Shown here: in pieces, positions 57,091 to 64,000 of the stretch
Layout of the letters: each line of letters starts with the position of its first letter
How positions within the stretch are numbered: the stretch's first letter is position 1
Assembly: GCF_947500065.1 (NCBI RefSeq)
Contig: NZ_CANMQT010000001.1
Coordinates: 248,001 to 312,000, forward strand
Length of the DNA: 64,000 nt
DNA from: an uncultured Aquimarina sp.
GTDB taxonomy: Bacteria > Bacteroidota > Bacteroidia > Flavobacteriales > Flavobacteriaceae
Direction: 5' to 3'
Translations under genes and position numbers: made by a program
Notes under the pieces: model-generated
Databases searched by the model: none
The model's input: the letters and a program-made list of their open reading frames with translations, nothing else
Told to the model about the DNA's origin: nothing

Positions 57091-57723
57091 ATGAATACAA
57101 TGAAAAAAAGTTCAAGATCACAGTTCTTAGAAATTGTGAATGCCCATATCTCACTTAGAGATCAGGCTAAAAAATATGATCCTGCTATGGTGAATGTAGC
57201 TACAGGAATCAAAGAAGGAAGATTGCAACTAGCTGATACCGCATATTATGCCATCAAGTTTGCAGGAAACAAAGCCAACATCGATATGTTCGAAACTCAA
57301 GATGCCAAGGAGATTGGGATTACCAATGTTACTCAGGCAAAGCTTCAGAAAGATCGTCTTTTCCTTTGTAACAGGATTATTCTGTTAGCAGCAGAAATTG
57401 AAGGGGATCTTCCAGGAAGTGATTCTGAACTTAAAAGAGTGATCAAACAGACAAATTTTGATAGTATCAAAAAAGTTGGTGGTTTACAGAATGGTGTCTT
57501 CTCGTTAATTGCTAATAAGAAGATTATTATCGATGAACGTCCGATGCAGGAATTTGCTACCGATGGAAATACGATGCTGAATCTGGGCACCTACTTTTTA
57601 GAAAGTCCACGCTTTATTCGTGATGATGAAGAATTCGAATTCAATATCGAACTTGGTGATGATGCTCCGGAGAAAGCATTGATTAAAGTGGTACTTGCAG
57701 GAACGGCTACCGTCCCAGCCTAG
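57091..57723 (+). CDS. Candidate major structural (capsid-like) protein
   Basis: 210 residues. A basic helical N-terminus (SSRSQFLEIVNAHISLRDQA) is followed by a beta-rich body (LQLADTAYYAIKFAG; EIGITNVTQAKLQKDRLFLC; GVFSLIANKKIIIDERPMQE) and a last strand pair (FEFNIELGDDAPEKALIKVV, LAGTATVPA). Size, strand-rich body and central place among small beta-rich genes suit a jelly-roll capsid protein. That assignment is inference; I cannot align it to a known family. Its stop codon overlaps a palindrome. Confidence 0.4.
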   Translation: MNTMKKSSRSQFLEIVNAHISLRDQAKKYDPAMVNVATGIKEGRLQLADTAYYAIKFAGNKANIDMFETQDAKEIGITNVTQAKLQKDRLFLCNRIILLAAEIEGDLPGSDSELKRVIKQTNFDSIKKVGGLQNGVFSLIANKKIIIDERPMQEFATDGNTMLNLGTYFLESPRFIRDDEEFEFNIELGDDAPEKALIKVVLAGTATVPA

Positions 57724-57773
57724 TCGGAGGCCGACTGCCAAAAATTAAATGATGGATATTAAATACTGTACCT

Positions 57774-58178
57774 ATGAATGTTGAAGAAAAAGAAAACACA
57801 AAAGAAACAAGGGTCGTTTTCTCTTTTAAAGTAGAAAAACAGAACGGATTGATTACCGTAGATAACTTTGAACTTCCCAAACATACCAAACAGGTGAAAG
57901 GAATTCAACTGATATCAGATTATCCGGATCGCTTGTATTATAGAGGAAAACAACGTATTGAAATTGGTGGTGAGGAACTATTTCCGGATGGATTTGAGAG
58001 TAAGATACTGATGTCTTCCTTAAGTGTAGCTCCAAGAGAACGCTTTTTTGAATTAGGAGATGTATTACCAGGAGATCTTTCGGTAAAGGTAAGGTTTGAG
58101 GATAAAGATCATAGTAATGCCACCTTCGAGCGTGGTTACACTGTAACCCTTGTCATCCTAATCCAAGAGACCACATAG
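57774..58178 (+). CDS. Small beta-rich candidate structural protein
   Basis: 134 residues, almost all strands and turns (VVFSFKVEKQNGLITVDNFE; GKQRIEIGGEELFPDGFESK; GYTVTLVILIQ), with no membrane segment. It could be a single jelly-roll capsid or spike protein beside the 210-residue protein. Its stop lies in the loop of a short palindrome. Confidence 0.4.
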   Translation: MNVEEKENTKETRVVFSFKVEKQNGLITVDNFELPKHTKQVKGIQLISDYPDRLYYRGKQRIEIGGEELFPDGFESKILMSSLSVAPRERFFELGDVLPGDLSVKVRFEDKDHSNATFERGYTVTLVILIQETT

Positions 58179-58221
58179 CGGTCGTTCAAAATGCTTAAAG
58201 GATGTTTAATAACTAATCGTT

Positions 58222-58743
58222 ATGAAATGTATAATCAAAGGAGGAAACAATAAAAGTGGCAATGCCACAGTTATAGTGCGGAGGAAGTTTGTCCCTATAA
58301 AATTTACAATCCAAAGGGAAAACCAATTTTTGAACGCAGGGGCAAAACTTCCATTCACTACTGCAAAAGTCAATGCGCTTTTAGTTACTTCTAAACTAGA
58401 AAATAAATGTAGCGATTTACCTATCACTCCCAAGTATTATTTTGGAATTACAGATTCCAAAATGGAAGATGAACGTTTTCTTCAACTGAATGATGGTATT
58501 GAATATAATGACACCTATCCACCCGATATTTATGTAGAGCAGCAAACCGAAGGATGGTGGTATTTTGCGCATCCAGCTACCGATAGATTTCCATTGTATC
58601 AGGGAGATGGGTTTTTAGAACCATTGGAGGATTATAAAGAACTAAGTCTTCAATTCGCAGGACAATGTAATCCGGATCTTTTCTTTTTATGGAGTGGGGT
58701 TCATACAGGAACTACTTTTATAACCTTTGAAGAATACACCTAA
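58222..58743 (+). CDS. Beta-rich candidate structural protein
   Basis: 173 residues, strand-rich (NATVIVRRKFVPIKFTIQRE; PDIYVEQQTEGWWYFAHPAT; LFFLWSGVHTGTTFITFEEY). No known family. The third in a row of beta-rich, signal-less proteins of 94-210 residues. Confidence 0.4.
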   Translation: MKCIIKGGNNKSGNATVIVRRKFVPIKFTIQRENQFLNAGAKLPFTTAKVNALLVTSKLENKCSDLPITPKYYFGITDSKMEDERFLQLNDGIEYNDTYPPDIYVEQQTEGWWYFAHPATDRFPLYQGDGFLEPLEDYKELSLQFAGQCNPDLFFLWSGVHTGTTFITFEEYT

Positions 58744-58758
58744 TCTAAACTTTATGAT

Positions 58759-59043
58759 ATGCTATTAGGAACACTATCATTATTTCAGAAACGAGGGATT
58801 TTCTATAAAGAACAACAGTTACGTTCAGAAGACACTTTCTCACAAGTTATTGAGAAGGAATTGAGTCCAGATATTCAATTGGACTTGCTGGATGTACCAA
58901 AGAACCAACAATTATTGGCTGTAGATGAATCTGGGAATACCGATTATATCAAAGCATTTTATCAGGATGACGGACAAGCGGAATATCCATATGAAATCAC
59001 CATATGGTTATTAATCGAAGAGCTGCCAAAGGCAGCTCTCTAA
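58759..59043 (+). CDS. Small hypothetical protein of the structural module
   Basis: 94 residues, acidic, beta-rich C-terminus (YPYEITIWLLIEELPKAAL). The last codons are encoded by a 9-bp-stem palindrome (AGAGCTGCC-AAA-GGCAGCTCT), so the PKAA tail may be an insertion. Confidence 0.45.
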   Translation: MLLGTLSLFQKRGIFYKEQQLRSEDTFSQVIEKELSPDIQLDLLDVPKNQQLLAVDESGNTDYIKAFYQDDGQAEYPYEITIWLLIEELPKAAL

Positions 59044-59080
59044 GAGACTTTTAAATAATATAATAACCAATATCTCCATA

Positions 59081-59145
59081 AGAGTGAGCTAACAAATCAC
59101 GCTATGCGTGCGCCAGAGTGAGATAATAAAACACACAATGTGTGA
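59081..59145 (+). repeat. Tandem unit AGAGTGAG..TAA..CAC-palindrome, two copies with different stems
   Basis: Units at about 59081-59112 and 59115-59145 share AGAGTGAG(C/A)TAA and a following CAC, then carry CACGC-TAT-GCGTG and CACAC-AAT-GTGTG. Both arms differ together, keeping the pairing. The second abuts the start of the next gene. Confidence 0.55.
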
Positions 59146-59480
59146 TGAGGGAGGAATTTGCACTGCAATATGCAGAGAGAAGAGCTAAAGAGCGAGGGTT
59201 TGATCAGTACAGAATTGTTTATCGTGAGTTTATGATTCCACCGAATGGGATGCTGAAGTTCCAGGCTAATAATGAAATATGGTTTGTGACCTATATCGCT
59301 TGGGGATTGATTGTAAAATCAGACTATGGACGCTATGACAATTGGTATACACAAGGAATTGTGGAGAATGTTCACGAACATGCGGATCGTATTGAAATCA
59401 TCAATACCCGAAAGTACCAACGAACTATTCGCTTTCTGCAGGTGATATTAAAGACAAAAGATAATGGAAGCAAGGAATAG
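59145..59480 (+). CDS. Hypothetical beta-rich protein
   Basis: 111 residues from ATG 59145 (a GTG at 59142 is inside the preceding palindrome). EFMIPPNGMLKFQANNEIWF then VTYIAWGLIVKSDYGRYDNW and IRFLQVILKTK give a jelly-roll-like strand pattern. It overlaps the next gene by 17 bp. A spike or minor capsid role is possible but unproven. Confidence 0.45.
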   Translation: MREEFALQYAERRAKERGFDQYRIVYREFMIPPNGMLKFQANNEIWFVTYIAWGLIVKSDYGRYDNWYTQGIVENVHEHADRIEIINTRKYQRTIRFLQVILKTKDNGSKE

Positions 59481-60291
59481 AAAACCCGGATCAGTACGAT
59501 TAAATGAAGAGCAATATGCAGAAATGGATCGGTTAGGATTTTCAAGTGAAAGCGCCTATGTAAAATATAAAATGGAGCAAGGTCAGTCTAGACTAGATAC
59601 GCTAAAAATTCCTACTACTAAATCAAATGTAAAAATGCTTCCTGCTTCCCATCAAAAACTATCAGGAACTCCTGCAGTTGAAGATCAGCTGACTATCCAG
59701 CGGCTTTCGATGGAGAATCGAAAGCTTCAGGAGAAACTGGAGGAAATTTCAAAAAGCAATGAAGAAGCCTTAAACGGAGTACACCATAAAGTACATCATA
59801 TGCTTCAGGAGGAACTCCAAAAAAGAGACTTCGAAAGCCTTAAGAAATCCTATGCGCAAAGTGAAAGCCAGATAAGAAAATTAGAAGAAGAACTAGATAA
59901 GTCTAAAAAGGAAACAGATGCCAAGCAAGAAGAAATCGAAGACTTGGTCAAGAAATTAGGATTTGTAGAGTTAGGAAAAGCCCTCCTTCCTGGTGCCATC
60001 TCTGGATTAGCCAAACAATATCCGAATCAGATGAAAGGAATTGCAGGAACACTAGGCAGATTGGGTATCAGTGATACACCTGAGAATATCGAAAACGGGG
60101 ATGACAAAGAATATTTACTCCAAATTTTAGAACATCTTAGTGAGGTATTTACCGAAGAACAGTTTGAACAGGTTCTCCAACTGATGCTACAGTTAGGAGA
60201 TCAGATAAAAGATGACGGAGGACTCATCCAGAAAATAGCCTACTATCTCAATCAATTAAAAGAGAAAAAGTCACAGAGTGACAAAGTATAA
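59464..60291 (+). CDS. Coiled-coil structural-type protein
   Basis: 275 residues. The N-terminus (1-40; PGSVRLNEEQYAEMDRLGFS) looks like a short helical binding element. A long coiled coil spans about 75-170 (SMENRKLQEKLEEISKSNEE; LEEELDKSKKETDAKQEEIE). A helical Leu/Gln-rich C-terminus follows (FEQVLQLMLQLGDQIKDDGG). No enzyme motifs. A scaffold or assembly factor is plausible. Confidence 0.5.
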   Translation: MEARNRKPGSVRLNEEQYAEMDRLGFSSESAYVKYKMEQGQSRLDTLKIPTTKSNVKMLPASHQKLSGTPAVEDQLTIQRLSMENRKLQEKLEEISKSNEEALNGVHHKVHHMLQEELQKRDFESLKKSYAQSESQIRKLEEELDKSKKETDAKQEEIEDLVKKLGFVELGKALLPGAISGLAKQYPNQMKGIAGTLGRLGISDTPENIENGDDKEYLLQILEHLSEVFTEEQFEQVLQLMLQLGDQIKDDGGLIQKIAYYLNQLKEKKSQSDKV

Positions 60292-60301
60292 AGTAAAAAA
60301 T

Positions 60302-60484
60302 ATGAAAACACCGATCACAATAAACATAGCGGTAAAAGATAAAACAGAAGCACATCAGGTACGAAAAGCTTTTGAAACGATGAACAGAAATTTTGGTGCT
60401 AAGGGCATTATAAAAATGGAACATATGTTTTTGAATGACGCCTTTATCCGAAATCTGGTAAAAATGAAGATAAAGAAAGGATAA
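60302..60484 (+). CDS. Small hypothetical protein
   Basis: 60 residues from ATG 60302 (MKTPITINIAVKDKTEAHQV). An upstream GTG at 60278 lies inside a palindrome and is less likely. A beta-alpha pattern, no family recognised. 3 bp from the next gene. Confidence 0.45.
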   Translation: MKTPITINIAVKDKTEAHQVRKAFETMNRNFGAKGIIKMEHMFLNDAFIRNLVKMKIKKG

Positions 60485-60487
60485 TCC

Positions 60488-60913
60488 ATGGCAATTCCAG
60501 CAGCACTCGCAATGCGAACCATAAAAAGTAAACCAAAAGTTAGTATTGATAAAACTACAACCTCTGTCTTACTGGCAACAGGATTAGGAGCTGCTGCCTT
60601 TTTTGGGATTCGTGCATTGGTGCGAAAATTCAAAAGGGATATTCGCGAAGGACAAGCTTTGACTGAAGGAAACCCTGCCAACTTTGCCATTCGATTGGTG
60701 ATGGCATTTGAAAATGATAATGCTTTTGGATGGGGAACAGATGAAGAATCCTTATTCAGAACCTTAGAGCAAATCCCAACTGCCAGTATGATGCGAAAAG
60801 TACAACGTGCTTATAGAGATTTGGAAGGCAGAAATCTGGCAGCTGACTTGCAAAACGAACTTACCACAGAGGAATTCGCCATTGCGAATGAAATCATTAA
60901 ATCAAAAAGATAA
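60488..60913 (+). CDS. Membrane protein with an annexin-repeat-like domain
   Basis: 141 residues. A hydrophobic span at about 24-42 (TTSVLLATGLGAAAFFGIRAL) and a basic stretch are followed by residues 60-135, where FGWGTDEESLFRTLEQIPTA, SMMRKVQRAYRDLEGRNL and AADLQNELTTEEF reproduce the annexin repeat pattern G-T-D-E...L...Y....G..L..DL..EL. Only one repeat is present, against four in eukaryotic annexins. Annexin repeats bind acidic membranes with calcium; here that is inference. Confidence 0.55.
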   Translation: MAIPAALAMRTIKSKPKVSIDKTTTSVLLATGLGAAAFFGIRALVRKFKRDIREGQALTEGNPANFAIRLVMAFENDNAFGWGTDEESLFRTLEQIPTASMMRKVQRAYRDLEGRNLAADLQNELTTEEFAIANEIIKSKR

Positions 60914-60914
60914 G

Positions 60915-61904
60915 ATGAAACGACATACAACTACTGCAGTGCAGCGAAAAAGGAAAAAGAAACCTTTATCACAAAAACAGATTTTGATGATTGGACTTGG
61001 AGGGGGCATGGCATTAGGGTTAGGATACCTTGCTTATAACCATTTTAGAAATAAAATTGCTGCAAGACGAAGCTTTACTAATGATCCAATTACAATTCCT
61101 TCTGAAGACATTGTAACAACACCAAATTTACCAGTGGCTGCCGATGGCAGCTTTCCGGTGAAGCGAGGAGCTAGAGGTTCATTGGTAGTGATGATACAAA
61201 ATGCATTACTGACAAAAGGCGGACAGGCCGCTTTAATTATAAAGGAGACTAGTTTTAAGAATGGTCATGTAGATGGAATTTTTGGAAGAGGAACAGAACG
61301 AGCTCTTAGAGCTGCTGGTTTTCCTTCTGCAATTTCACAAAGCCTTTTTACCACTTTAGTAGGCAAAACCACAACATCAGGATTCGATGCAGCATCGATC
61401 TCAAAAGAAATTATAGACGCTGCCAATAAAAGAAATCTGTTTGGAGTACTTGGTGGATTGAAGAAAATAAATTCAGTATCCCAATATCAACAAGTCAGTA
61501 CTTTTTTTCAAGGAGTTAGAATTAATGGAATTCGAGTAACTTCTTTAGTCAATGCATTGCTTAGTGTAGCTTTCAAACAAAAGGAACTGGAAAAAGTGAA
61601 GATCAGAGCCGAATTCAGACGAATGGGACTCAAACAAAACGCAAAAGGAGTATGGTTTATCCCAGGACTTGGTGCCATAAACACTTTTGAAAATAATCAG
61701 AATCAGGTTAATAATGAATGGAATTTGGCAATTGCCATAAAACCAACATTGCTTAAAGCTACGGATGGATCTTTTATAGTGCCTGAACTAGCTCCCAATA
61801 CAGTCGTAGGATATATCACGGGAATGGAGAATGGTACTACCAGGATTCTAACACAATCCGGAGAAACTGTCTTTGCTCCTACCAGAAACCTATCCTCCTT
61901 CTGA
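60915..61904 (+). CDS. Membrane-anchored peptidoglycan-binding-domain protein
   Basis: 329 residues from ATG 60915, directly after the previous stop. A very basic N-terminus (KRHTTTAVQRKRKKKPLSQK) and membrane span (about 22-40) precede a PG_binding_1-like domain (about 76-140; VKRGARGSLVVMIQNALLTK; VDGIFGRGTERALRAAGF). The C-terminal 150 residues are unassigned. It likely docks the particle or enzyme to the cell wall. Confidence 0.65.
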   Translation: MKRHTTTAVQRKRKKKPLSQKQILMIGLGGGMALGLGYLAYNHFRNKIAARRSFTNDPITIPSEDIVTTPNLPVAADGSFPVKRGARGSLVVMIQNALLTKGGQAALIIKETSFKNGHVDGIFGRGTERALRAAGFPSAISQSLFTTLVGKTTTSGFDAASISKEIIDAANKRNLFGVLGGLKKINSVSQYQQVSTFFQGVRINGIRVTSLVNALLSVAFKQKELEKVKIRAEFRRMGLKQNAKGVWFIPGLGAINTFENNQNQVNNEWNLAIAIKPTLLKATDGSFIVPELAPNTVVGYITGMENGTTRILTQSGETVFAPTRNLSSF

Positions 61905-61942
61905 AAAGTAAAACTAATAATGTAAAATTTAAAAGTAAGAAC

Positions 61943-62335
61943 ATGAAAAAAGTAATTCGATGGTTACAACCGATTTTTGATAAGTTCCAACCGCTTTGGA
62001 GTTATTTCAAGGTATGGAGAGAATTATCTTCTTTAGCCGTTGGACTGATTCTTTGGATCCATAGTGCGTTTTTCCTTAGATGGATAGATCCCACAGCTGG
62101 AACCTACGATGCAGGAGTATTTCAGGTATATCTGTTTGCCATTATTGGAATTTTTATCCTGCACGGAATTGTACGCATACTAATGAAACTCATTTGGCCT
62201 ACTTCAGAAGATTATTTAGACCATCATTTTAGAAACGATTTTAATACCATAACACCATGGCAAAAGCTAAAATTATCCACTTTTATATTCTTTGCTTTCT
62301 TGTTTGCAGTAGCATTATTAGCCAGGGCTTTGTAA
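61943..62335 (+). CDS. Three-span membrane protein, holin candidate
   Basis: 130 residues with hydrophobic segments near 29-47, 60-82 and 109-128 (LSTFIFFAFLFAVALLARAL). It overlaps the CHAP enzyme gene by 79 bp. Small membrane protein plus cell-wall enzyme in this order suggests a lysis cassette. The holin role is inferred. Confidence 0.5.
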   Translation: MKKVIRWLQPIFDKFQPLWSYFKVWRELSSLAVGLILWIHSAFFLRWIDPTAGTYDAGVFQVYLFAIIGIFILHGIVRILMKLIWPTSEDYLDHHFRNDFNTITPWQKLKLSTFIFFAFLFAVALLARAL

Positions 62336-62847
62336 GCCAGACAGAAATTCAAAACGATGAGCAACACAAACGGGAATGTGTCAAAGAATTATATGATTCT
62401 CAGGTAGGAGTTCGCGAAGTTGGTGGTGTCAATCTTGGACCTCATGTAGAAATGTACCTCACCAGTGTAGAGCTTGGTCCTGGATATGCTTGGTGCGCAG
62501 CTTTTGTCTCTTGGTGTTATCAGAATGCAGGAATTCAAACACCGCTTAGTGGCTGGGTTCCCAGCTACGCATTACAGCGTAAGCGTATTTATCAAAGAGG
62601 AAAATTTGAATTGGAGGAACCACAAAAAGGTGATTTGTTTTTGATATGGTACCATACACTAAACCGTCCGGCTCATATTGGTTTTATAGATCAGTGGAGA
62701 GAGAAATGGGTTGTCACAGTAGAAGGAAACACCAACGATAACGGATCAAGAGAAGGTGATGGTGTGTATCGAAAACGAAGATTGAAAAAACAAATATGGG
62801 TAGTTTCGGACTTTATCAGTAGCACTGACAGGCAAGAATTACCATAG
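62257..62847 (+). CDS. CHAP-domain peptidoglycan hydrolase (endolysin-like), exported
   Basis: 196 residues. Signal peptide (about 1-26; FYILCFLVCSSIISQGF), then a CHAP/NlpC-P60-like fold. The catalytic Cys is in GYAWCAAFVSWCYQNAG and His in RPAHIGFIDQW, with VTVEGNTND completing the site. It is of the TIGR02594 kind, probably an amidase or endopeptidase that cuts peptide stems. The start lies inside the preceding membrane-protein gene. Confidence 0.82.
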   Translation: MAKAKIIHFYILCFLVCSSIISQGFVSQTEIQNDEQHKRECVKELYDSQVGVREVGGVNLGPHVEMYLTSVELGPGYAWCAAFVSWCYQNAGIQTPLSGWVPSYALQRKRIYQRGKFELEEPQKGDLFLIWYHTLNRPAHIGFIDQWREKWVVTVEGNTNDNGSREGDGVYRKRRLKKQIWVVSDFISSTDRQELP

Positions 62848-62878
62848 CCTATCAACTAAAAACTATCAACGATCAACT

Positions 62879-63538
62879 ATGTTGGCAAAGAGTTTACAAA
62901 TATTACAAAGTAAAGGGTACAAAGTATATAGAGAACCTTACAGGCTCAACATCGTTGGATATCGCAGTCGTTTTATAAATAGTAACCGTTTTGATGATGA
63001 GATCCATGTTTTCTATACCAATGATAAAGGGAAATGGCTATATCATATGTTTAAAGCCACTACGGATCCCGGGCAATATTGGCTTGACAATCCAATGCAT
63101 CCACAGGGAACTGCTTTTCTGAAGAAAGGACAGTATATAGATGCATATAGTTTAGGATTACACCGGGGAGTCTATCAAGCATTGGTACAAAAAGCTCCTG
63201 TGAGTGTCATTAGAGACTATGAGCGCAAGGGACTTTTTAAATGGTTTGAATCAGGATTTCATGATACTGGAAGATTCGGGATTAACATTCATCGAGCCAG
63301 AAAACAAGGAACTACCAAAGTAATTGATAACTTTTCAGCTGGCTGCTTGGTATTTGCTAACGCAAAAGATTATGACAGTTTTCTTAAACTTTCTAATGAA
63401 CACAGAAAACGATATGGAAATTCTTTTACAGTAACCCTGGTAGATTTTAGAGATGAACGAAGAAGACGTTTACAATTAGTAGCCTGGGGATCATTGGTAG
63501 CTACAGGAGGATTGTTATTACTTAATAGAATGAACTAA
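62879..63538 (+). CDS. L,D-transpeptidase-like protein with C-terminal membrane anchor
   Basis: 219 residues. GINIHRARKQ followed by VIDNFSAGCLVF reproduces the H...SxGC active-site arrangement of YkuD-like enzymes. Related folds occur in phage cell-wall enzymes. A C-terminal basic stretch (RDERRRRLQLV) and membrane span (AWGSLVATGGLLLL) end the protein. It may cut or modify peptidoglycan. The next gene begins in its stop codon. Confidence 0.55.
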   Translation: MLAKSLQILQSKGYKVYREPYRLNIVGYRSRFINSNRFDDEIHVFYTNDKGKWLYHMFKATTDPGQYWLDNPMHPQGTAFLKKGQYIDAYSLGLHRGVYQALVQKAPVSVIRDYERKGLFKWFESGFHDTGRFGINIHRARKQGTTKVIDNFSAGCLVFANAKDYDSFLKLSNEHRKRYGNSFTVTLVDFRDERRRRLQLVAWGSLVATGGLLLLNRMN

Positions 63539-63717
63539 TGAAAGTTTCTAAAAACACACAGAAAGCTGGTTGGGTACTTATTGGGAGTATGCTTGGATTT
63601 ATTGTAGCGAAAAAATACGCCAAGAAGGAAACCTATCCCTTCATATTAATTGGTGGTTTTATTGGGACTTGTCTGGGTGAAGAATTAATAACTGAAGAAC
63701 AAAAACAAATGATATGA
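63538..63717 (+). CDS. Small two-span membrane protein
   Basis: 59 residues: GWVLIGSMLGFIVAKKYAKK, then YPFILIGGFIGTCLGEELI. The start overlaps the previous stop (TAATG), the stop overlaps the next start (ATGA). A short membrane protein of the same operon, unknown role. Confidence 0.5.
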   Translation: MKVSKNTQKAGWVLIGSMLGFIVAKKYAKKETYPFILIGGFIGTCLGEELITEEQKQMI

Positions 63718-63953
63718 AGTGGAATATGAAACTTCAGAAAGATAAAAGAAAGCGATGCAGAGCTTTTATTAAAGCTTTGGAAAAAATATCATCTGAATAC
63801 GGAGTAGCGGTTGACAGTTTCGGAGCTCCTTATGTTTTAGAAAACCCACAAACTATAACCTATGAAGTAGATGATGATACGGAATCTCTAGAATCGATAT
63901 GGGAAGGGAAAGAAGGATATGATTTTTATATCAATAAGAATTTAGCGAAGTAA
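63714..63953 (+). CDS. Small hypothetical protein
   Basis: 79 residues, basic N-terminus (KWNMKLQKDKRKRCRAFIKA) and acidic C-terminus. No family recognised. Overlaps the previous gene by 4 bp. Confidence 0.5.
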   Translation: MKWNMKLQKDKRKRCRAFIKALEKISSEYGVAVDSFGAPYVLENPQTITYEVDDDTESLESIWEGKEGYDFYINKNLAK

Positions 63954-63954
63954 T

Positions 63955-64000
63955 ATGAATGAAGTACATCAAAAGGGAATCTATTTTGAAGGGGAACAAC
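63955..64000 (+). CDS. Start of another gene, cut by window edge
   Basis: ATG at 63955 opens the frame MNEVHQKGIYFEGEQ to the end of the window, 1 bp after the previous stop. It shows that the operon continues. Confidence 0.4.
   Translation, partial: MNEVHQKGIYFEGEQ

Larger units (their letters stand above)
55051..61151. repeat. Family of short three-base-loop palindromes with variable stems
   Basis: Perfect stems with 3-nt spacers: 55051 (CTGGC/GCCAG), 55072 (CTCGC/GCGAG), 55113 (AGGTC/GACCT), 57039 (CCCCC/GGGGG), 57722 (AGTCGG/CCGACT), 58256 (GTGGC/GCCAC), 59019 (AGAGCTGCC, 9 bp), 59098 (CACGC/GCGTG), 59132 (CACAC/GTGTG), 60270 (GTCAC/GTGAC), 60507 (TCGC/GCGA), 61137 (GCTGCC/GGCAGC). One near-perfect copy is at 58169. 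Most sit at gene ends, gaps or protein linkers. Confidence 0.65.
32305..64000. mobile_element. Integrated element (prophage-like/integrative), right end beyond window
   Basis: Bounded on the left by the tRNA-Leu 3' fragment and a tyrosine integrase reading inward. Contents in order: integrase, decayed integrase, ECF sigma, two YD/RHS giants, regulators, RteC-like and excisionase-like genes, DNA-binding protein, TPR cargo, then a compact virion-like module to the edge. No second copy of the tRNA fragment occurs in the window, so the element exceeds 31 kb. It is possible that two nested elements are present. Confidence 0.65.

Noticed and set aside
60807..60914. Upstream extension of the peptidoglycan-binding protein
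   Set aside because: Overlaps the annexin-like gene out of frame; the ATG at 60915 starts a typical basic-plus-hydrophobic anchor.
55051..61151. CRISPR array or simple REP family
   Set aside because: No regular repeat-spacer spacing, and stems vary in sequence, so it is neither CRISPR nor a conserved-sequence REP.
32305..64000. Conjugative transposon reading of the element
   Set aside because: RteC-like and excisionase-like genes hint at it, but no tra, mobilisation relaxase or coupling protein is seen in the window. Not excluded beyond 64000.

Overview
The window is about 33% GC and reads as a chromosome segment of a marine flavobacterium (Bacteroidota, Flavobacteriaceae; Aquimarina-like is a guess). 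The evidence is protein family content (a type IX secretion sorting domain, DUF5686 and DUF6443/RHS proteins), promoters of the Bacteroidota TAnnTTTG type, and the scarcity of Shine-Dalgarno sites.

Positions 1-16.9 kb are mostly housekeeping. An etfB-etfA operon is divergent from pdhB across a 26-bp perfect palindrome. Then come an outer-membrane DUF5686 protein, a soluble and a membrane pyrophosphatase side by side, an App1-type phosphatase, and a probable DNA-damage cassette. That cassette is an S24/XRE repressor divergent from DUF559, a radical SAM protein and a TIGR03915-type protein, with paired TGGAATATTTCCA operators between them. A LEA-like 11-mer-repeat lipoprotein, a nitroreductase, a methyltransferase and a pentapeptide-repeat protein follow.

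Positions 17.2-27.1 kb hold a cell-envelope signalling locus: an ECF sigma factor with a membrane TPR anti-sigma-like partner, divergent from a subtilase lipoprotein and an exported TPR-CHAT (caspase-like) protein, then two lipoproteins and a T9SS-sorted protein. A GGGTAACATTT motif precedes the subtilase and the T9SS gene. A related site lies near a second ECF sigma gene at 34.5 kb. Positions 27.7-32.1 kb carry an isochorismatase-like hydrolase, a Dps-like protein, an AraC regulator and small unknown proteins.

At 32.25-32.31 kb there is a 3' fragment of tRNA-Leu(UAA) followed by its terminator. A tyrosine integrase starts 170 bp away. I read this as the attachment site of an integrated element that runs from about 32.3 kb past the right edge (>31 kb). 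Its parts are: the integrase and a decayed second integrase; an orphan ECF sigma and two very large YD/RHS proteins, the second ending in a ParB-like putative toxin domain; regulators; a possible replication/excision module (46.4-50.1 kb); a TPR cargo pair; and from 53.7 kb to the edge a tightly packed row of small genes on one strand.

That last row is the most interesting part. It has many single-span membrane proteins with basic tails, several beta-rich proteins of capsid-like size, a transglutaminase-like protein, an annexin-repeat-like protein, a peptidoglycan-binding protein, a CHAP endolysin-like enzyme with an overlapping membrane protein, and an L,D-transpeptidase-like protein. There are no recognisable tail, terminase or portal genes. 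I infer a structural module of a membrane-containing, tailless phage-like element. It is also studded with short three-base-loop palindromes whose stems vary while staying self-complementary.
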